From positions 1 to 40,091 of the forward strand of contig JACMOK010000124.1 in the NCBI GenBank assembly GCA_014378065.1: 40,091 nt of DNA, written 5' to 3'. Position 1 is the stretch's first letter, and each line of letters begins with the position of its first letter. The stretch comes from Flavobacterium sp. Lineage in GTDB: Bacteria; Bacteroidota; Bacteroidia; Flavobacteriales; Flavobacteriaceae. The notes under the pieces are model-generated. The model ran no database searches. It was not told where the DNA came from and was given only the letters and a program-made list of their open reading frames with translations. The position numbers were made by a program, and so were the translations under genes. Below, in pieces: positions 25,950 to 34,943 of the stretch.

Positions 25950-25957
25950 TACTTTTG
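25950..25957 (+). promoter_or_regulatory. Candidate -7 box TACTTTTG before the GAPDH gene
   Basis: It matches TAnnTTTG 49 bases before the ATG, in a 150-bp region between the HtrA terminator and the GAPDH gene. A -33 TTG at normal spacing is not evident. The sequence just upstream repeats ATCGAT-like hexamers. Confidence 0.4.
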
Positions 25958-26006
25958 CCCCAAATTAAAAAATAACCAACACTAACTATTCTTATAATTT
26001 CTTGCA

Positions 26007-27455
26007 ATGAACAATACTATTTTATACGAAAAACAGATTTCCTTCCAAGCAGATCGACGACGCGCCGGAGTCGAATTTATCAAAACTATCAGCGATCTTT
26101 GGTATGACAAATCCATCGAAATGGTCCTATTTCGAAACCAACTTATTGATAAAAATGTAAGCGAAATCATCAATCTTCATGAATATGCCGGTGAATTTGT
26201 CGGCAAGCCAATTTCCATTTTTGATTCCGTCGAAATTGCCAAAGCCATTCTTTCCTTAGATTTGCCGCCCTCTAAATTGGATATAGGAAAACTAACGTAC
26301 GAATACCATCTTGAAGACAGCCATTACAACAACGCCAAAGCCTTTGTCATCGACAAATTAAAAAATGCCAAGGATTTTAAAAACAACAAACCCAAAGATG
26401 TGGTGTTGTACGGATTTGGAAGAATCGGTCGTTTGCTTGCCCGAGAATTGATGTCAAAAACCGGAAAAGGAACCCAATTGCGACTTCGAGCCATCGTGAC
26501 ACGTGATAAAAACGATGCAGAAACTTTAGAAAAACGAGCTTCCTTACTGCGCTACGATTCTATTCATGGTGATTTTCAGGGTTCTGTAATAGCCGACGCC
26601 GAAAATAACGCCTTGATCATCAATGGAACCACTGTTCACCTGATTACAGCCAATGGTCCTGAAGAAATCGACTATACCCAATACGATATTGATGATGCCC
26701 TGGTAATTGACAACACCGGCGCTTTCACAACCCAAGACGCTTTAGCGAGACATTTGCTATCCAAAGGCGTTGCCAAAGTCTTATTAACAGCACCCGGAAA
26801 AGGCGTTCCTAATATTGTTTACGGTGTTAATCAAAAAGAATACAATCCGGATGAAGTACATATTTTCTCAGCAGCCTCCTGCACGACCAACGCCATCACG
26901 CCCGTTTTAAAAGCCGTTGAAGATACTTTAGGTGTGGTTAAAGGCCATCTCGAAACCATTCATGCGTACACCAACGACCAGAATTTGGTCGACAACATGC
27001 ACAAAAAATACCGACGGGGCCGAGCCGCTGCCTTAAACATGGTCATCACCGAAACGGGTGCCGGAACTGCGGTAGCCAAAGCCATCCCATCGCTGTCGGG
27101 GAAACTGACTTCAAATGCAATTCGGGTGCCTGTTCCAAACGGATCGCTCGTGGTGTTAAATCTCGAAGTAGCTAAAGAAACCTCTATTGCCGAAGTCAAC
27201 GCTATCATGAAAAAATATGCGCTTGAAGGCGAACTCGTTGAACAAATCAAGTATTCTTTAAACAACGAACTCGTTTCTTCCGACATCATCGGCACTTCTG
27301 CCCCGTCAATTTACGACAGCAACGCCACAATCATTTCAGCAGATGGCAAGAATATCGTGCTATACATTTGGTACGACAATGAATATGGTTACAGCCATCA
27401 GGTCATTCGCTTGGCAAAATACATCGCCAAAGTAAGACGCTATACTTATTACTAG
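26007..27455 (+). CDS. Glyceraldehyde-3-phosphate dehydrogenase, long form
   Basis: Oxidises glyceraldehyde 3-phosphate to 1,3-bisphosphoglycerate in glycolysis, or the reverse in gluconeogenesis. It has 482 residues, about 150 more than the common 330-residue enzyme. Residues 1-130 are an N-terminal extension with no motif I recognise. The Rossmann domain starts at about 132 (VVLYGFGRIGR, 132-142), the catalytic Cys is C292 in SAASCTTNAITPV, and WYDNEYGYSHQVIRLA closes the catalytic domain. This long type is known in Bacteroidetes, often beside a standard paralog. Cofactor choice is unknown. The segment VTRDKND after the second strand might accept NADP, but that is a guess. Confidence 0.94.
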   Translation: MNNTILYEKQISFQADRRRAGVEFIKTISDLWYDKSIEMVLFRNQLIDKNVSEIINLHEYAGEFVGKPISIFDSVEIAKAILSLDLPPSKLDIGKLTYEYHLEDSHYNNAKAFVIDKLKNAKDFKNNKPKDVVLYGFGRIGRLLARELMSKTGKGTQLRLRAIVTRDKNDAETLEKRASLLRYDSIHGDFQGSVIADAENNALIINGTTVHLITANGPEEIDYTQYDIDDALVIDNTGAFTTQDALARHLLSKGVAKVLLTAPGKGVPNIVYGVNQKEYNPDEVHIFSAASCTTNAITPVLKAVEDTLGVVKGHLETIHAYTNDQNLVDNMHKKYRRGRAAALNMVITETGAGTAVAKAIPSLSGKLTSNAIRVPVPNGSLVVLNLEVAKETSIAEVNAIMKKYALEGELVEQIKYSLNNELVSSDIIGTSAPSIYDSNATIISADGKNIVLYIWYDNEYGYSHQVIRLAKYIAKVRRYTYY

Positions 27456-27475
27456 CCGTTTACAAAATACAATAT

Positions 27476-27510
27476 AAAAAACCCGCCTCATATTTTGAAG
27501 CGGTTTTTTT
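27476..27510 (+). terminator. Terminator after the GAPDH gene
   Basis: An imperfect stem (ACCCGCCTCA against TTGAAGCGGT, one mismatch and a bulge) is followed by a run of T residues. It lies 21 bases after the stop. Confidence 0.6.
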
Positions 27511-27594
27511 GAAGCCATTTCCTGCTGTCCGTTCTATCTTTCGCGCCGAACCCCGGCACAAAAGGATGTCTCTGCCATCAGGGCTAGCAAACCC
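27511..27594 (+). repeat. Conserved flavobacterial intergenic element, hairpin with fixed flanks
   Basis: Between two convergent genes lies a G+C-richer, non-coding segment. Its core is a hairpin at 27538-27564 (arms CTTTCGCGCCG and CGGCACAAAAG, two C-A mismatches, 5-base loop). It is flanked by GCTGTCCGTTCTATC and AAAGGATGTC, then CAGGGCTAGC. From memory, very similar segments (a CCGTT..ATCTTTT arm, AAAGGATGCC and a GGGCTA end) recur in flavobacterial genomes after genes. It may be a repeated RNA or REP-like element. Whether it equals the published Flavo-1 motif cannot be settled here. Both mismatches are single transitions from perfect pairs. Confidence 0.55.
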
Positions 27595-27599
27595 ATTTG

Positions 27600-29012
27600 T
27601 TATGTCACTTTCGGTTTGGTGAGGTAATACACGGGAATCCCAATGAGCATGATCAATACGCCCCAACCACAAGTATCCGTTTTGGTCAACAACAAAGCAA
27701 TCGACAGCGCACTGGCTACCACGATATAAAACGCAGGTAAAATCGGATAGCCAAAAGCTCTATAAGGTCGTTCGGCATCGGGCATTTTCTGACGCAGTAT
27801 AAAAATACCGTAAATGGTCAGAATGTAAAAAATTAGTACAATAATGATCACAAAGTCGAGCAGATCTCCATATTTTCCAGTCAAACACAAAGCCGAAGCC
27901 CACAAGCATTGTGCCCATAACGCCCAGGCTGGAACGCTGTGCACATTGAGCACCGCTGCTTTTTTAAAGAACAAACCATCTTTTGCCATCGTATAATATA
28001 CCCGAGCACCCGCCATTATTAATCCGTTATTACACGCAAAAGTCGAAATCATAATCATAATAGCGATGATCAAAGTTCCAATATTTCCAAAAATATATTG
28101 CGATGCCACCACCGCGACCCGATCCGATTTGGCGGTCGCAATTTCACCCAAAGGAACTACAGCCAGATACATTAGGTTGGCCAGTACATAAATCACGCTG
28201 ACAATTAAAGTTCCCAAAAACAAACTCAAACCAACATTGCGTTTGGGGTTTTTGATTTCCCCTGCAATAAAAGTAACACCATTCCAAGCATCGCTAGAAA
28301 ACAGAGACCCCACCATCGCGGCAGAAATTCCTGTAATCAGTGCCATACCGCTAATCGGAAGCCAAGAGCCGCTATCTTTAAGGTATGATTTTGGAGTCCA
28401 AGCATCGGTCCAATTGGCATTCCAAACTTCTGCTTTGGCGGCCAATAAAAATCCAAATACAATCAATCCCAATAGTGAAAGTATTTTGATGATGGTCAGG
28501 ACGGTTTGCAAAACTTTACTGTTTTTGACACCACGACTGTTGAGATAGGTAAGAAAAATAATGGTAATTATAGAGACGATTTGTGCTGCATTTAAATGGA
28601 AAGTCCCAGCCTGAAACAAAACGTTTTCATCGCTGAACGGCTCATACAGATAAGCTGCAAATTTTGAAAAGGCGACTCCTACTGCGGCAATAGTTCCAGT
28701 TTGGATGACGGTAAAAAAACTCCAACCATACAGAAAAGCGATCAGTTTTCCGTAGGCTTCTTTAAGATAAACGTACTGTCCGCCAGCTTTGGGAAACATT
28801 GCACTAAGTTCTCCGTAACTTACCGCGGCAATTACAGTGATCAACCCAGAGATGACCCAAATCAGGGTGAGCCATCCGGCAGATCCTACCTGTCTGGCGA
28901 TATCCGAACTTACTATAAATATTCCTGAACCAATCATCGATCCGACCACAAGCATCGTTCCGTCTAATAATCCTAGTTCTCTTTTAAAATCTTCTGCTTG
29001 CTGGTTTTCCAT
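27600..29012 (-). CDS. APC-family amino acid permease
   Basis: An inner-membrane amino acid or polyamine transporter of the amino acid-polyamine-organocation superfamily. It has 470 residues with about 12 membrane helices. The helix-1 signature GSMIGSGIFIVSSDIA is the substrate-binding loop of the family. Helix 6 carries SLFSSDAWNGVTFIAGEI, with NPKRNVG at its cytoplasmic end, also typical. It resembles LAT-type exchangers and YhdG-like permeases. Substrate cannot be assigned. It is a single gene convergent with the GAPDH gene, followed by a conserved intergenic element. A candidate -7 box (TAATTTTG, minus strand, 29127-29134) lies about 115 bases upstream. Confidence 0.93.
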   Translation of the reverse strand: MENQQAEDFKRELGLLDGTMLVVGSMIGSGIFIVSSDIARQVGSAGWLTLIWVISGLITVIAAVSYGELSAMFPKAGGQYVYLKEAYGKLIAFLYGWSFFTVIQTGTIAAVGVAFSKFAAYLYEPFSDENVLFQAGTFHLNAAQIVSIITIIFLTYLNSRGVKNSKVLQTVLTIIKILSLLGLIVFGFLLAAKAEVWNANWTDAWTPKSYLKDSGSWLPISGMALITGISAAMVGSLFSSDAWNGVTFIAGEIKNPKRNVGLSLFLGTLIVSVIYVLANLMYLAVVPLGEIATAKSDRVAVVASQYIFGNIGTLIIAIMIMISTFACNNGLIMAGARVYYTMAKDGLFFKKAAVLNVHSVPAWALWAQCLWASALCLTGKYGDLLDFVIIIVLIFYILTIYGIFILRQKMPDAERPYRAFGYPILPAFYIVVASALSIALLLTKTDTCGWGVLIMLIGIPVYYLTKPKVT

Positions 29013-29337
29013 TCTTTTTTGGTTTTGATTTGGATAAAGATATGATTTTTTAAGAAATGCAAAAATGACCGGCAGTTGTTGCCGTTCTGAGCACCATTTC
29101 TGTCAGTCAATATTAAAACTATTTGGCAAAATTATGTAATAATTAAGCTAAAAATATTGAAGTACTTTATCTAATAATAAAATGATAAATTTTGTTTGAT
29201 GTGCAGCTGTTAATTTGATAGGTTGGCGCAATGGCATTTAAAACATAGAGGTTTTCCAATCTTCCGTCTATGACCAACGAATTGGTACACGAGTTAAATA
29301 ACCATTGGTTGACAGCAGTAACTTGAACATTTTGGAT

Positions 29338-29384
29338 ACAATACCGTAATGATTAATTCCCCAATTAATCGCTGCGGTATTTGT
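29338..29384. repeat. Long imperfect inverted repeat (two-tier hairpin)
   Basis: The inner arms GATTAATT (29351-29358) and AATTAATC (29363-29370) enclose CCCC. After an unpaired TAAT/GCTG bubble, the outer arms ATACCG (29341-29346) and CGGTAT (29375-29380) pair, extending a few bases more. It lies before the terminator of the minus-strand gene and could be a second terminator part, an mRNA stabiliser or an operator. Confidence 0.65.
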
Positions 29385-29402
29385 GTTTTAAAAAAAGAGG
29401 AG

Positions 29403-29437
29403 CCCAAAAAAAAACTCCCGAATGCTTTCGAGAGTTT
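29403..29437 (-). terminator. Terminator of the DUF4874/DUF4832 gene
   Basis: The stem is AAACTC-C-CGAA with TTCG-A-GAGTTT (one C-A mismatch, loop TGCT). On the minus strand it is followed by a run of nine T residues. It lies about 20 bases beyond the stop codon. Confidence 0.85.
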
Positions 29438-29457
29438 CTATAAAATTTATTTTGATT

Positions 29458-31029
29458 TTATACTTTATTGACTTTTTGAGTATATACGATGCCATTGCAG
29501 GTAATTTTCACCACGTATATGCCTTTTCTGAGGCCTGAAATATCGACTGAAGTTGATTTCAATCGACCATTTAAATTATAGACGGCAATCGTAAATTCAG
29601 GCGAAGGCAGATTGTTTACAATTATAATGGCATTGTTGTTCAAAACAATTGAAACAGGCAAAATTGCTGGATCTACCACCGGTGCTGTAACTACAGGCTG
29701 TGTGACCGGAATTACTTCGCCGCTGATGGTAACCGTTTGATTCAGATTATTGTATCCTTTAACCGCATCCCAAATACCAGAATTGGCACATTGTATGGCG
29801 TACATCGGATTGGTCAACAAAGGATCCGGAAGACTTAAAAACAATTGATAGGTACCACTGGCTACTGCAAAGGCTAAACTTTGCGAAATTTGAATGGGAG
29901 CCCCACCTGTCCAATTTTTTAAGTTGGTATTCAGTTCAAACGACGATTCGACATTGGTGGCCATATTTCTTAATACCAAAAAGGCATTTCTGTCTTTAAA
30001 CAAATTGGCATAACCTACATTTTGAACCGTAAAAGTCAGTATATTGTTGGTAATATTTGAATTAATCAATTCAAATCGATATCCTAATCTTCTTTCTGTT
30101 TCAGCGAAACAACCCTGAGAAGTCCAATTGACAATATTGGCAGTTAAATAATCTTTATTTAGCAAGCTCCAATTGTATTTGTCCATCTCCATTAGGGCGT
30201 TGGCGCAATCGGTTCGCGGTGCGTTCAGCGCGTCCGTTTCTCCAGCCATCGGCAGGTTAATCGTTTCCGTTTGCAGGTAATTGCTATCAAAGGTACTTGG
30301 ACTTCCTCCGGCACCACTTACATTAAAAGTACCTGAATCGCCCCATACGTTTAAAAAAGCATCATTATAAAATCCGATTCTGTTATTCCCGGTAGGATAC
30401 ATTCTTTGCTTGTCATATACGTACCGAACTTGGATAGGAATTTCTATCGGAGTGGCGGCTAACATGGCATCAACGATCTGTTTTCTGTTAGCCCATTGCG
30501 CAGTGGTTATCGCAGTGCTATCGCCATTTCCAAATTCAGCGATCTGACTAGTGTAATAGGTTTCGCCCCAGCAACCAATCCAACCATATTGGTATATAGA
30601 AATCACGTCTTTGTTGGCTTGTATTAATGGTGCCACTTGTTGAATGTGCGCCAAAATTTGTGTTTTTGTTGCATCTAGAACAGCCACCGACTCGCTTTTA
30701 GAATAAGCAAATCTGATGATCACCTTCAAGCCGGCATTTCTGATTTTGTCAAAATCACTCTGCATATTGGCCAGATAGGAATCTGATATTGGCGCCGAAA
30801 GGAAGGAATTAAGATAAAACATTCTCTCAATAACAGTAATGTTCTCGCCGCGGTAGGAGTCCAACGTACTCTGGTTGAGCGTGGTGTAAGTTGCTGTGGT
30901 TCCTCCTGTGGAAGTGTAGTGATAATAGCCTCTTTCAGGATTTGGAAAGCTTGCTGTACTAGGGGTATAACTTTGGGTTTGCCCATGCATAATGAATGCA
31001 AAAAGCAGTAGTGGTAATACTGTTTTCAT
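29458..31029 (-). CDS. Secreted DUF4874/DUF4832 protein with T9SS sorting domain
   Basis: An exported protein of 523 residues; its function is unknown. It has a signal peptide at about 1-16 (ends MHGQ). The N-terminal part opens with FPNPERGYYHYTS and carries VIIRFAYS and YGWIGCWGETYYTS, which match DUF4874 (a TIM-barrel-like domain with conserved acidic residues). The middle part, about 195-430, matches DUF4832 (RMYPTGNNRIGFYNDAFL; ERRLGYRFEL). A short linker of Pro and Val leads to a type A T9SS sorting domain at about 460-523 (FTIAVYNLNGRL; GIYVVKIT; QKVNKV). Such proteins are often near polysaccharide-degrading or surface loci, but no such context is seen here. It is alone between terminators. 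Confidence 0.88.
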   Translation of the reverse strand: MKTVLPLLLFAFIMHGQTQSYTPSTASFPNPERGYYHYTSTGGTTATYTTLNQSTLDSYRGENITVIERMFYLNSFLSAPISDSYLANMQSDFDKIRNAGLKVIIRFAYSKSESVAVLDATKTQILAHIQQVAPLIQANKDVISIYQYGWIGCWGETYYTSQIAEFGNGDSTAITTAQWANRKQIVDAMLAATPIEIPIQVRYVYDKQRMYPTGNNRIGFYNDAFLNVWGDSGTFNVSGAGGSPSTFDSNYLQTETINLPMAGETDALNAPRTDCANALMEMDKYNWSLLNKDYLTANIVNWTSQGCFAETERRLGYRFELINSNITNNILTFTVQNVGYANLFKDRNAFLVLRNMATNVESSFELNTNLKNWTGGAPIQISQSLAFAVASGTYQLFLSLPDPLLTNPMYAIQCANSGIWDAVKGYNNLNQTVTISGEVIPVTQPVVTAPVVDPAILPVSIVLNNNAIIIVNNLPSPEFTIAVYNLNGRLKSTSVDISGLRKGIYVVKITCNGIVYTQKVNKV

Positions 31030-31227
31030 AATAGTAGGTTAAGATTTAGAAATTGGGTAGTGTAAATTATTACTTGGGGTTTCTAATAAACACACTGCAA
31101 ATTAATACGATTAAAAGCAGAAAACACCGATAAAATAAAAAAAATATTCTTTATTTCCGATGAACTACATAAATTTGAGCAATTAATAAGAATTTTCTAT
31201 GACTTATTGAACGGAGTGGAATTATAG

Positions 31228-31260
31228 CAAAAAAAAATCTCCGAATTGCTTCGGAGATTT
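31228..31260 (-). terminator. Terminator of the aconitase gene
   Basis: An 11-bp perfect stem AAATCTCCGAA/TTCGGAGATTT (31235-31245 and 31250-31260), loop TTGC, is followed on the minus strand by a T-run. It lies 23 bases beyond the stop. Confidence 0.9.
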
Positions 31261-31283
31261 GAATTTTCTATAACGGTAACAAA

Positions 31284-33551
31284 TCAAGCGGTTCCCGCTG
31301 CGGCAATTAAATTTAAGGCTGAACCCGCAATAAACCAGCCTATCTGCCCTTCGTTATAAGTATGATTGGCTATAATAAAATCCTTGGTGCCATCAAAATG
31401 GATGAACTCTAAAGTCAATGGTTTTCCTGGAGCGAAATCAACCAAGTCTATAAAATTGATTGTGTCATCTTCGAGTATTTTGTCATAATCAGATTCATTG
31501 GCGAAGGTCAATCCCAATAGTCCTTGTTTTTTTAAATTGGTTTCATGAATTCTAGCAAATGATTTTACCAAAACCGCTTTAACACCAAGAAAACGGGGTT
31601 CCATAGCGGCATGCTCTCTTGAAGATCCTTCCCCATAATTATGATCTCCAACCACAATTGAAGGAATGCCTGCTGCCTTGTAGGCTCTGGCCACCACAGG
31701 AACGGCATCATAAATTCCATCCAATTGATTTTTTACCGCATTGGCTTTTTGATTAAAGGCATTGATAGCCCCGATGAGCATGTTGTTGGATATATTATCT
31801 AAATGTCCTCTGTAGCGCAACCAAGGTCCGGCCATAGAAATATGATCTGTAGTACATTTTCCGTAAGCTTTGATCAGCAGTTTCGCGCCGGTGATGTTTT
31901 TTCCGTCCCATGGTAAAAAAGGTGCCAATAATTGCAGTCTTTCTGAAGTGGGACTCACCACTACGGCAACTCCTGAACCATCGAAAGAAGGTGCTTGAAA
32001 ACCAGCGTCTTCCACATCAAAACCTCTTGGAGGCAATTCATCTCCTGTGGGCTCCTCTAACCTAACTTCTACACCATCTTCATTGATTAAAGTGTCCGTT
32101 AAAGGGTTGAAGGATAAATCGCCCGCTATAGCCAAAGCCGTCACCAATTCGGGCGAACCGACGAAAGCCAATGTATTTGGATTGCCATCGGCCCGTTTGG
32201 AGAAATTGCGGTTGAAAGAGTGTACGATCGTATTTCGTTCTTCCTTTTCAGCACCTTCTCGATCCCACATCCCGATGCAAGGACCACATGCATTGGCAAA
32301 CACTGTAGCGCCAATTTTCTCAAAAATATCAATAAAACCGTCACGTTCAATCGTGTAACGGACCAACTCAGAACCAGGTGTTATGGTAAAGTGAGCTTTG
32401 GTTTTTAAGTTTTTTTCTGCCACTTGTTTTGCTAAGGAAGCCGCACGCGAAATATCTTCATAGGAAGAATTGGTGCAAGAACCTATCAATCCGTATTGGA
32501 TTTTTAATGGCCAATTGTTCTTGATTGCTTCCTCTTTCATCTTAGAAATTGGCGTAGCCAAATCTGGTGTAAATGGGCCATTTAAATAGGGTTCCAATTC
32601 AGAGAGATTGATCTCAATAACCTCATCGAAATACAATTCAGGATTGGCGTATACTTCGGCATCACCGGTGAGATATTTAGCTATTTTATTGGCTTCATCA
32701 GCTATTTCGCCTCGGCCTGTAGAACGCAAATAGCGATCCATCGAGGAATCATAGCCGAAAGTAGAAGTCGTTGCCCCTATTTCCGCACCCATATTGCAAA
32801 TGGTACCTTTACCGGTGCAAGACATTGAAGTAGCCCCTTCACCAAAATATTCAACAATAGCACCAGTTCCACCCTTTACGGTAAGAATTCCGGCCACTTT
32901 CAAAATCACATCTTTTGGAGCAGTCCAACCCGATAGTTTTCCTGTTAATTTAATGCCGATTAATTTAGGGAATTTTAATTCCCACGCCATACCTGACATC
33001 ACATCAACGGCATCCGCGCCGCCGACTCCAATGGCTACCATTCCTAAACCACCTGCATTTACAGTGTGCGAATCGGTTCCGATCATCATTCCGCCGGGAA
33101 AAGCGTAATTTTCAAGAACAACTTGGTGGATAATTCCTGCACCAGGCTTCCAAAAACCAATACCATATTTATCTGAAACAGAAGAAAGAAACTCAAATAC
33201 TTCGTTGCTTTGTGTTTTGGCACGCGCCAAATCAGTGGCGGCATCCACTTTTGCCTGAATCAAGTGGTCGCAATGTACTGTTGTAGGCACGGCAACTTTA
33301 GACTTTCCTGCATGCATGAATTGCAACAACGCCATCTGTGCGGTGGCATCCTGGCATGCAACGCGATCGGGTGCAAAATCTACATAATCTTTGCCACGTG
33401 TGTAAGCTTGAGTAGGCATTCCTTCCCAAAGGTGATTGTATAAAATCTTTTCCGTTAAGGTTAGCGGACGGCCAACAATTTCACGGGCCTGATCTACGCG
33501 CGTGGTCATGTTCTCGTACACTTTTTTAATCATGTCAATATCAAAAGCCAT
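31284..33551 (-). CDS. Aconitate hydratase (aconitase), mitochondrial type
   Basis: Isomerises citrate to isocitrate via cis-aconitate in the TCA cycle, using a 4Fe-4S cluster. It has 755 residues from the ATG at 33551 ([10 protein letters not shown]). An upstream codon at 33599 would add 16 non-conserved residues. The cluster ligands lie in [11 protein letters not shown] and [13 protein letters not shown]. The C-terminal swivel domain has [15 protein letters not shown] and [17 protein letters not shown], as in mitochondrial aconitase. Length and order fit the ACO2-like branch used by Bacteroidetes. It is a single transcription unit with a candidate TAAATTTG -7 box and a strong terminator. 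Confidence 0.97.
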   Translation of the reverse strand: MAFDIDMIKKVYENMTTRVDQAREIVGRPLTLTEKILYNHLWEGMPTQAYTRGKDYVDFAPDRVACQDATAQMALLQFMHAGKSKVAVPTTVHCDHLIQAKVDAATDLARAKTQSNEVFEFLSSVSDKYGIGFWKPGAGIIHQVVLENYAFPGGMMIGTDSHTVNAGGLGMVAIGVGGADAVDVMSGMAWELKFPKLIGIKLTGKLSGWTAPKDVILKVAGILTVKGGTGAIVEYFGEGATSMSCTGKGTICNMGAEIGATTSTFGYDSSMDRYLRSTGRGEIADEANKIAKYLTGDAEVYANPELYFDEVIEINLSELEPYLNGPFTPDLATPISKMKEEAIKNNWPLKIQYGLIGSCTNSSYEDISRAASLAKQVAEKNLKTKAHFTITPGSELVRYTIERDGFIDIFEKIGATVFANACGPCIGMWDREGAEKEERNTIVHSFNRNFSKRADGNPNTLAFVGSPELVTALAIAGDLSFNPLTDTLINEDGVEVRLEEPTGDELPPRGFDVEDAGFQAPSFDGSGVAVVVSPTSERLQLLAPFLPWDGKNITGAKLLIKAYGKCTTDHISMAGPWLRYRGHLDNISNNMLIGAINAFNQKANAVKNQLDGIYDAVPVVARAYKAAGIPSIVVGDHNYGEGSSREHAAMEPRFLGVKAVLVKSFARIHETNLKKQGLLGLTFANESDYDKILEDDTINFIDLVDFAPGKPLTLEFIHFDGTKDFIIANHTYNEGQIGWFIAGSALNLIAAAGTA

Positions 33552-33581
33552 AATAAAATAGGTTAAATTGTTTTTGTATGG

Positions 33582-33589
33582 CAAATTTA
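33582..33589 (-). promoter_or_regulatory. Candidate -7 box TAAATTTG before the aconitase gene
   Basis: It matches TAnnTTTG on the minus strand, 30 bases before the aconitase ATG. It supports the shorter aconitase start, since the longer one would overlap it. The -33 part is not clear. Confidence 0.4.
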
Positions 33590-33827
33590 AGCAATTCAAA
33601 GTATATCTGAACTATTTTGAATAAAACTCGGTTGTAAAACCATTATTATTGTAAAAAAATGATTTTTAGTAATTGTTTTTAAGTAAAAATAAGATTTAAA
33701 TTAAATTTTTGTGTATTTACTAATTTAATGTATTTTTTTTATCAAATTCGGAATTTGCTGTCTTGCCCAAATGACATAGTTGTGAAAAACATTTTTAAAT
33801 TAGACTGCGGAATGAAAACAGGCGATA

Positions 33828-34943
33828 TTACAAACATGATTGCCGCCTCAGTATGCGTCCTGTGCAGTAGCGGGTCAAAGTGCCAATCATTAGAACTAGA
33901 ATCAGATAAATGGTGCAAAAACCAACCAATTGCTTTGGCGTAGTGAAAAAATCTAGCAACCAATATCGCAATAATTGCAACACCACACTAAAATGGAACA
34001 AATAGATGGCGGGAGATATCTTAACGATAGCTGCCATAGGCCTCGAAAGTAACCTGGATACCTTTCGCCATTGGCTTAAAAACGGTAGAAAGAAAACCAA
34101 AAACAAAGAAACCATGGGCAAGTACAGCACATTCCAAAACAGTTTGTAATGTTCTATCGTCAATTGAAAATAACCTACCCCAATAAAAATAAAGACAATT
34201 CCCACCAAGCCGAAGAAGGCAAAGATAATTTTAAACCTTGCAAAAAAGAGTTTGAAATGATACAACATCCAGCTGCTTAGCATGCCAATAAAAACCGAAT
34301 CCATTCTGTAGATTACAACCGATTTCAGCTCCCTGTCCCATTGTTTCATGTCACTCTCACCGATTGTCAGATTGTAAAACCATTTCAGCACCATACACAG
34401 CACAATCAATAGAAGAATGAGTCCTAAATAAATCTTTGATTTATTTTGATCCCGTAAAAAAACATGCAGCACCAACAACAGACTTAAAAATAGGATCATG
34501 GCAAAAATAATCACCGGTAACACCCAAGATTCTGGAAAAAAAGCAGGCATCTCTGAAGCAAGGTTTTGGAGAAAGAAAAGATACCGCCAAACTTTTTCAA
34601 TCGGGTAACCAATTCCCACGGCAATCAGAACATTCGACAACAATGCAAAAAAATACAAAACTAAGATTGTAAAAACTTGATTTTTTAAAAAAATCCAAAC
34701 TATCGGCCAACCAAAGTTGTCGTTTAAAAATTGCTTGTACGCCATTGTGCCCATCAGAAACCCGGCAAGCACTAATAAAATCTCGATTCCAATGAAATGA
34801 AACAAGCTGGCCAGCTGCGAAATTAAAGCCGACGACTGTGGAAAAATCCAGATACATTGTGCAAGCAACACCAAGGAAATGGCCATAACGCCAAATAAAT
34901 CGAGTCCGAAAATGCAAGTTGTATCATCGCGCTTCATGACCAA
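33828..34943 (-). CDS. Acyltransferase-3-like paralog lacking catalytic residues
   Basis: A multipass membrane protein of 371 residues, clearly homologous along its length to the upstream acyltransferase. Shared blocks include IFGLDL, GFL-G, FFPESW-LP, KSVVIYRMD and SPAIYLFHFSVVL. Active-site positions of family 3 are changed. The His after helix 1 is Gln (Q29, H30 in the upstream protein) and the Arg of LR is Gly (G18). The R-R-x-x-R cluster has become N88, Q89 and T92, and the C-terminal EKP motif is gone. The frame is intact, so it is probably not a pseudogene but a non-catalytic partner or one with a new role. Its start overlaps the upstream gene by 20 bp. Confidence 0.85.
   Translation of the reverse strand: MVMKRDDTTCIFGLDLFGVMAISLVLLAQCIWIFPQSSALISQLASLFHFIGIEILLVLAGFLMGTMAYKQFLNDNFGWPIVWIFLKNQVFTILVLYFFALLSNVLIAVGIGYPIEKVWRYLFFLQNLASEMPAFFPESWVLPVIIFAMILFLSLLLVLHVFLRDQNKSKIYLGLILLLIVLCMVLKWFYNLTIGESDMKQWDRELKSVVIYRMDSVFIGMLSSWMLYHFKLFFARFKIIFAFFGLVGIVFIFIGVGYFQLTIEHYKLFWNVLYLPMVSLFLVFFLPFLSQWRKVSRLLSRPMAAIVKISPAIYLFHFSVVLQLLRYWLLDFFTTPKQLVGFCTIYLILVLMIGTLTRYCTGRILRRQSCL

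Larger units (their letters stand above)
29013..29457. other. 445-bp region between the permease and the DUF4874/DUF4832 gene
   Basis: No gene is supported. It holds the permease's upstream region (with a TAATTTTG box on the minus strand at 29127-29134), a long imperfect hairpin at 29338-29384 and a minus-strand terminator. A 61-codon minus-strand frame (about 29167-29352) lacks a start codon and is set aside. Confidence 0.5.

Noticed and set aside
27460..27672. A 70-codon minus-strand frame over the permease end
   Set aside because: It overlaps the permease gene and the structured intergenic element, and has no family resemblance.
29167..29352. A 61-codon minus-strand frame that reads like protein sequence
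   Set aside because: It has no start codon after the upstream stop, a frame of that length is not rare by chance in six frames, and it resembles no family I know. It could be a gene remnant, but evidence is too thin.
33742..33963. A 73-codon minus-strand frame at the end of the pseudo-acyltransferase
   Set aside because: It overlaps the C-terminus of the acyltransferase paralog in another frame and reading it does not restore the missing EKP motif.
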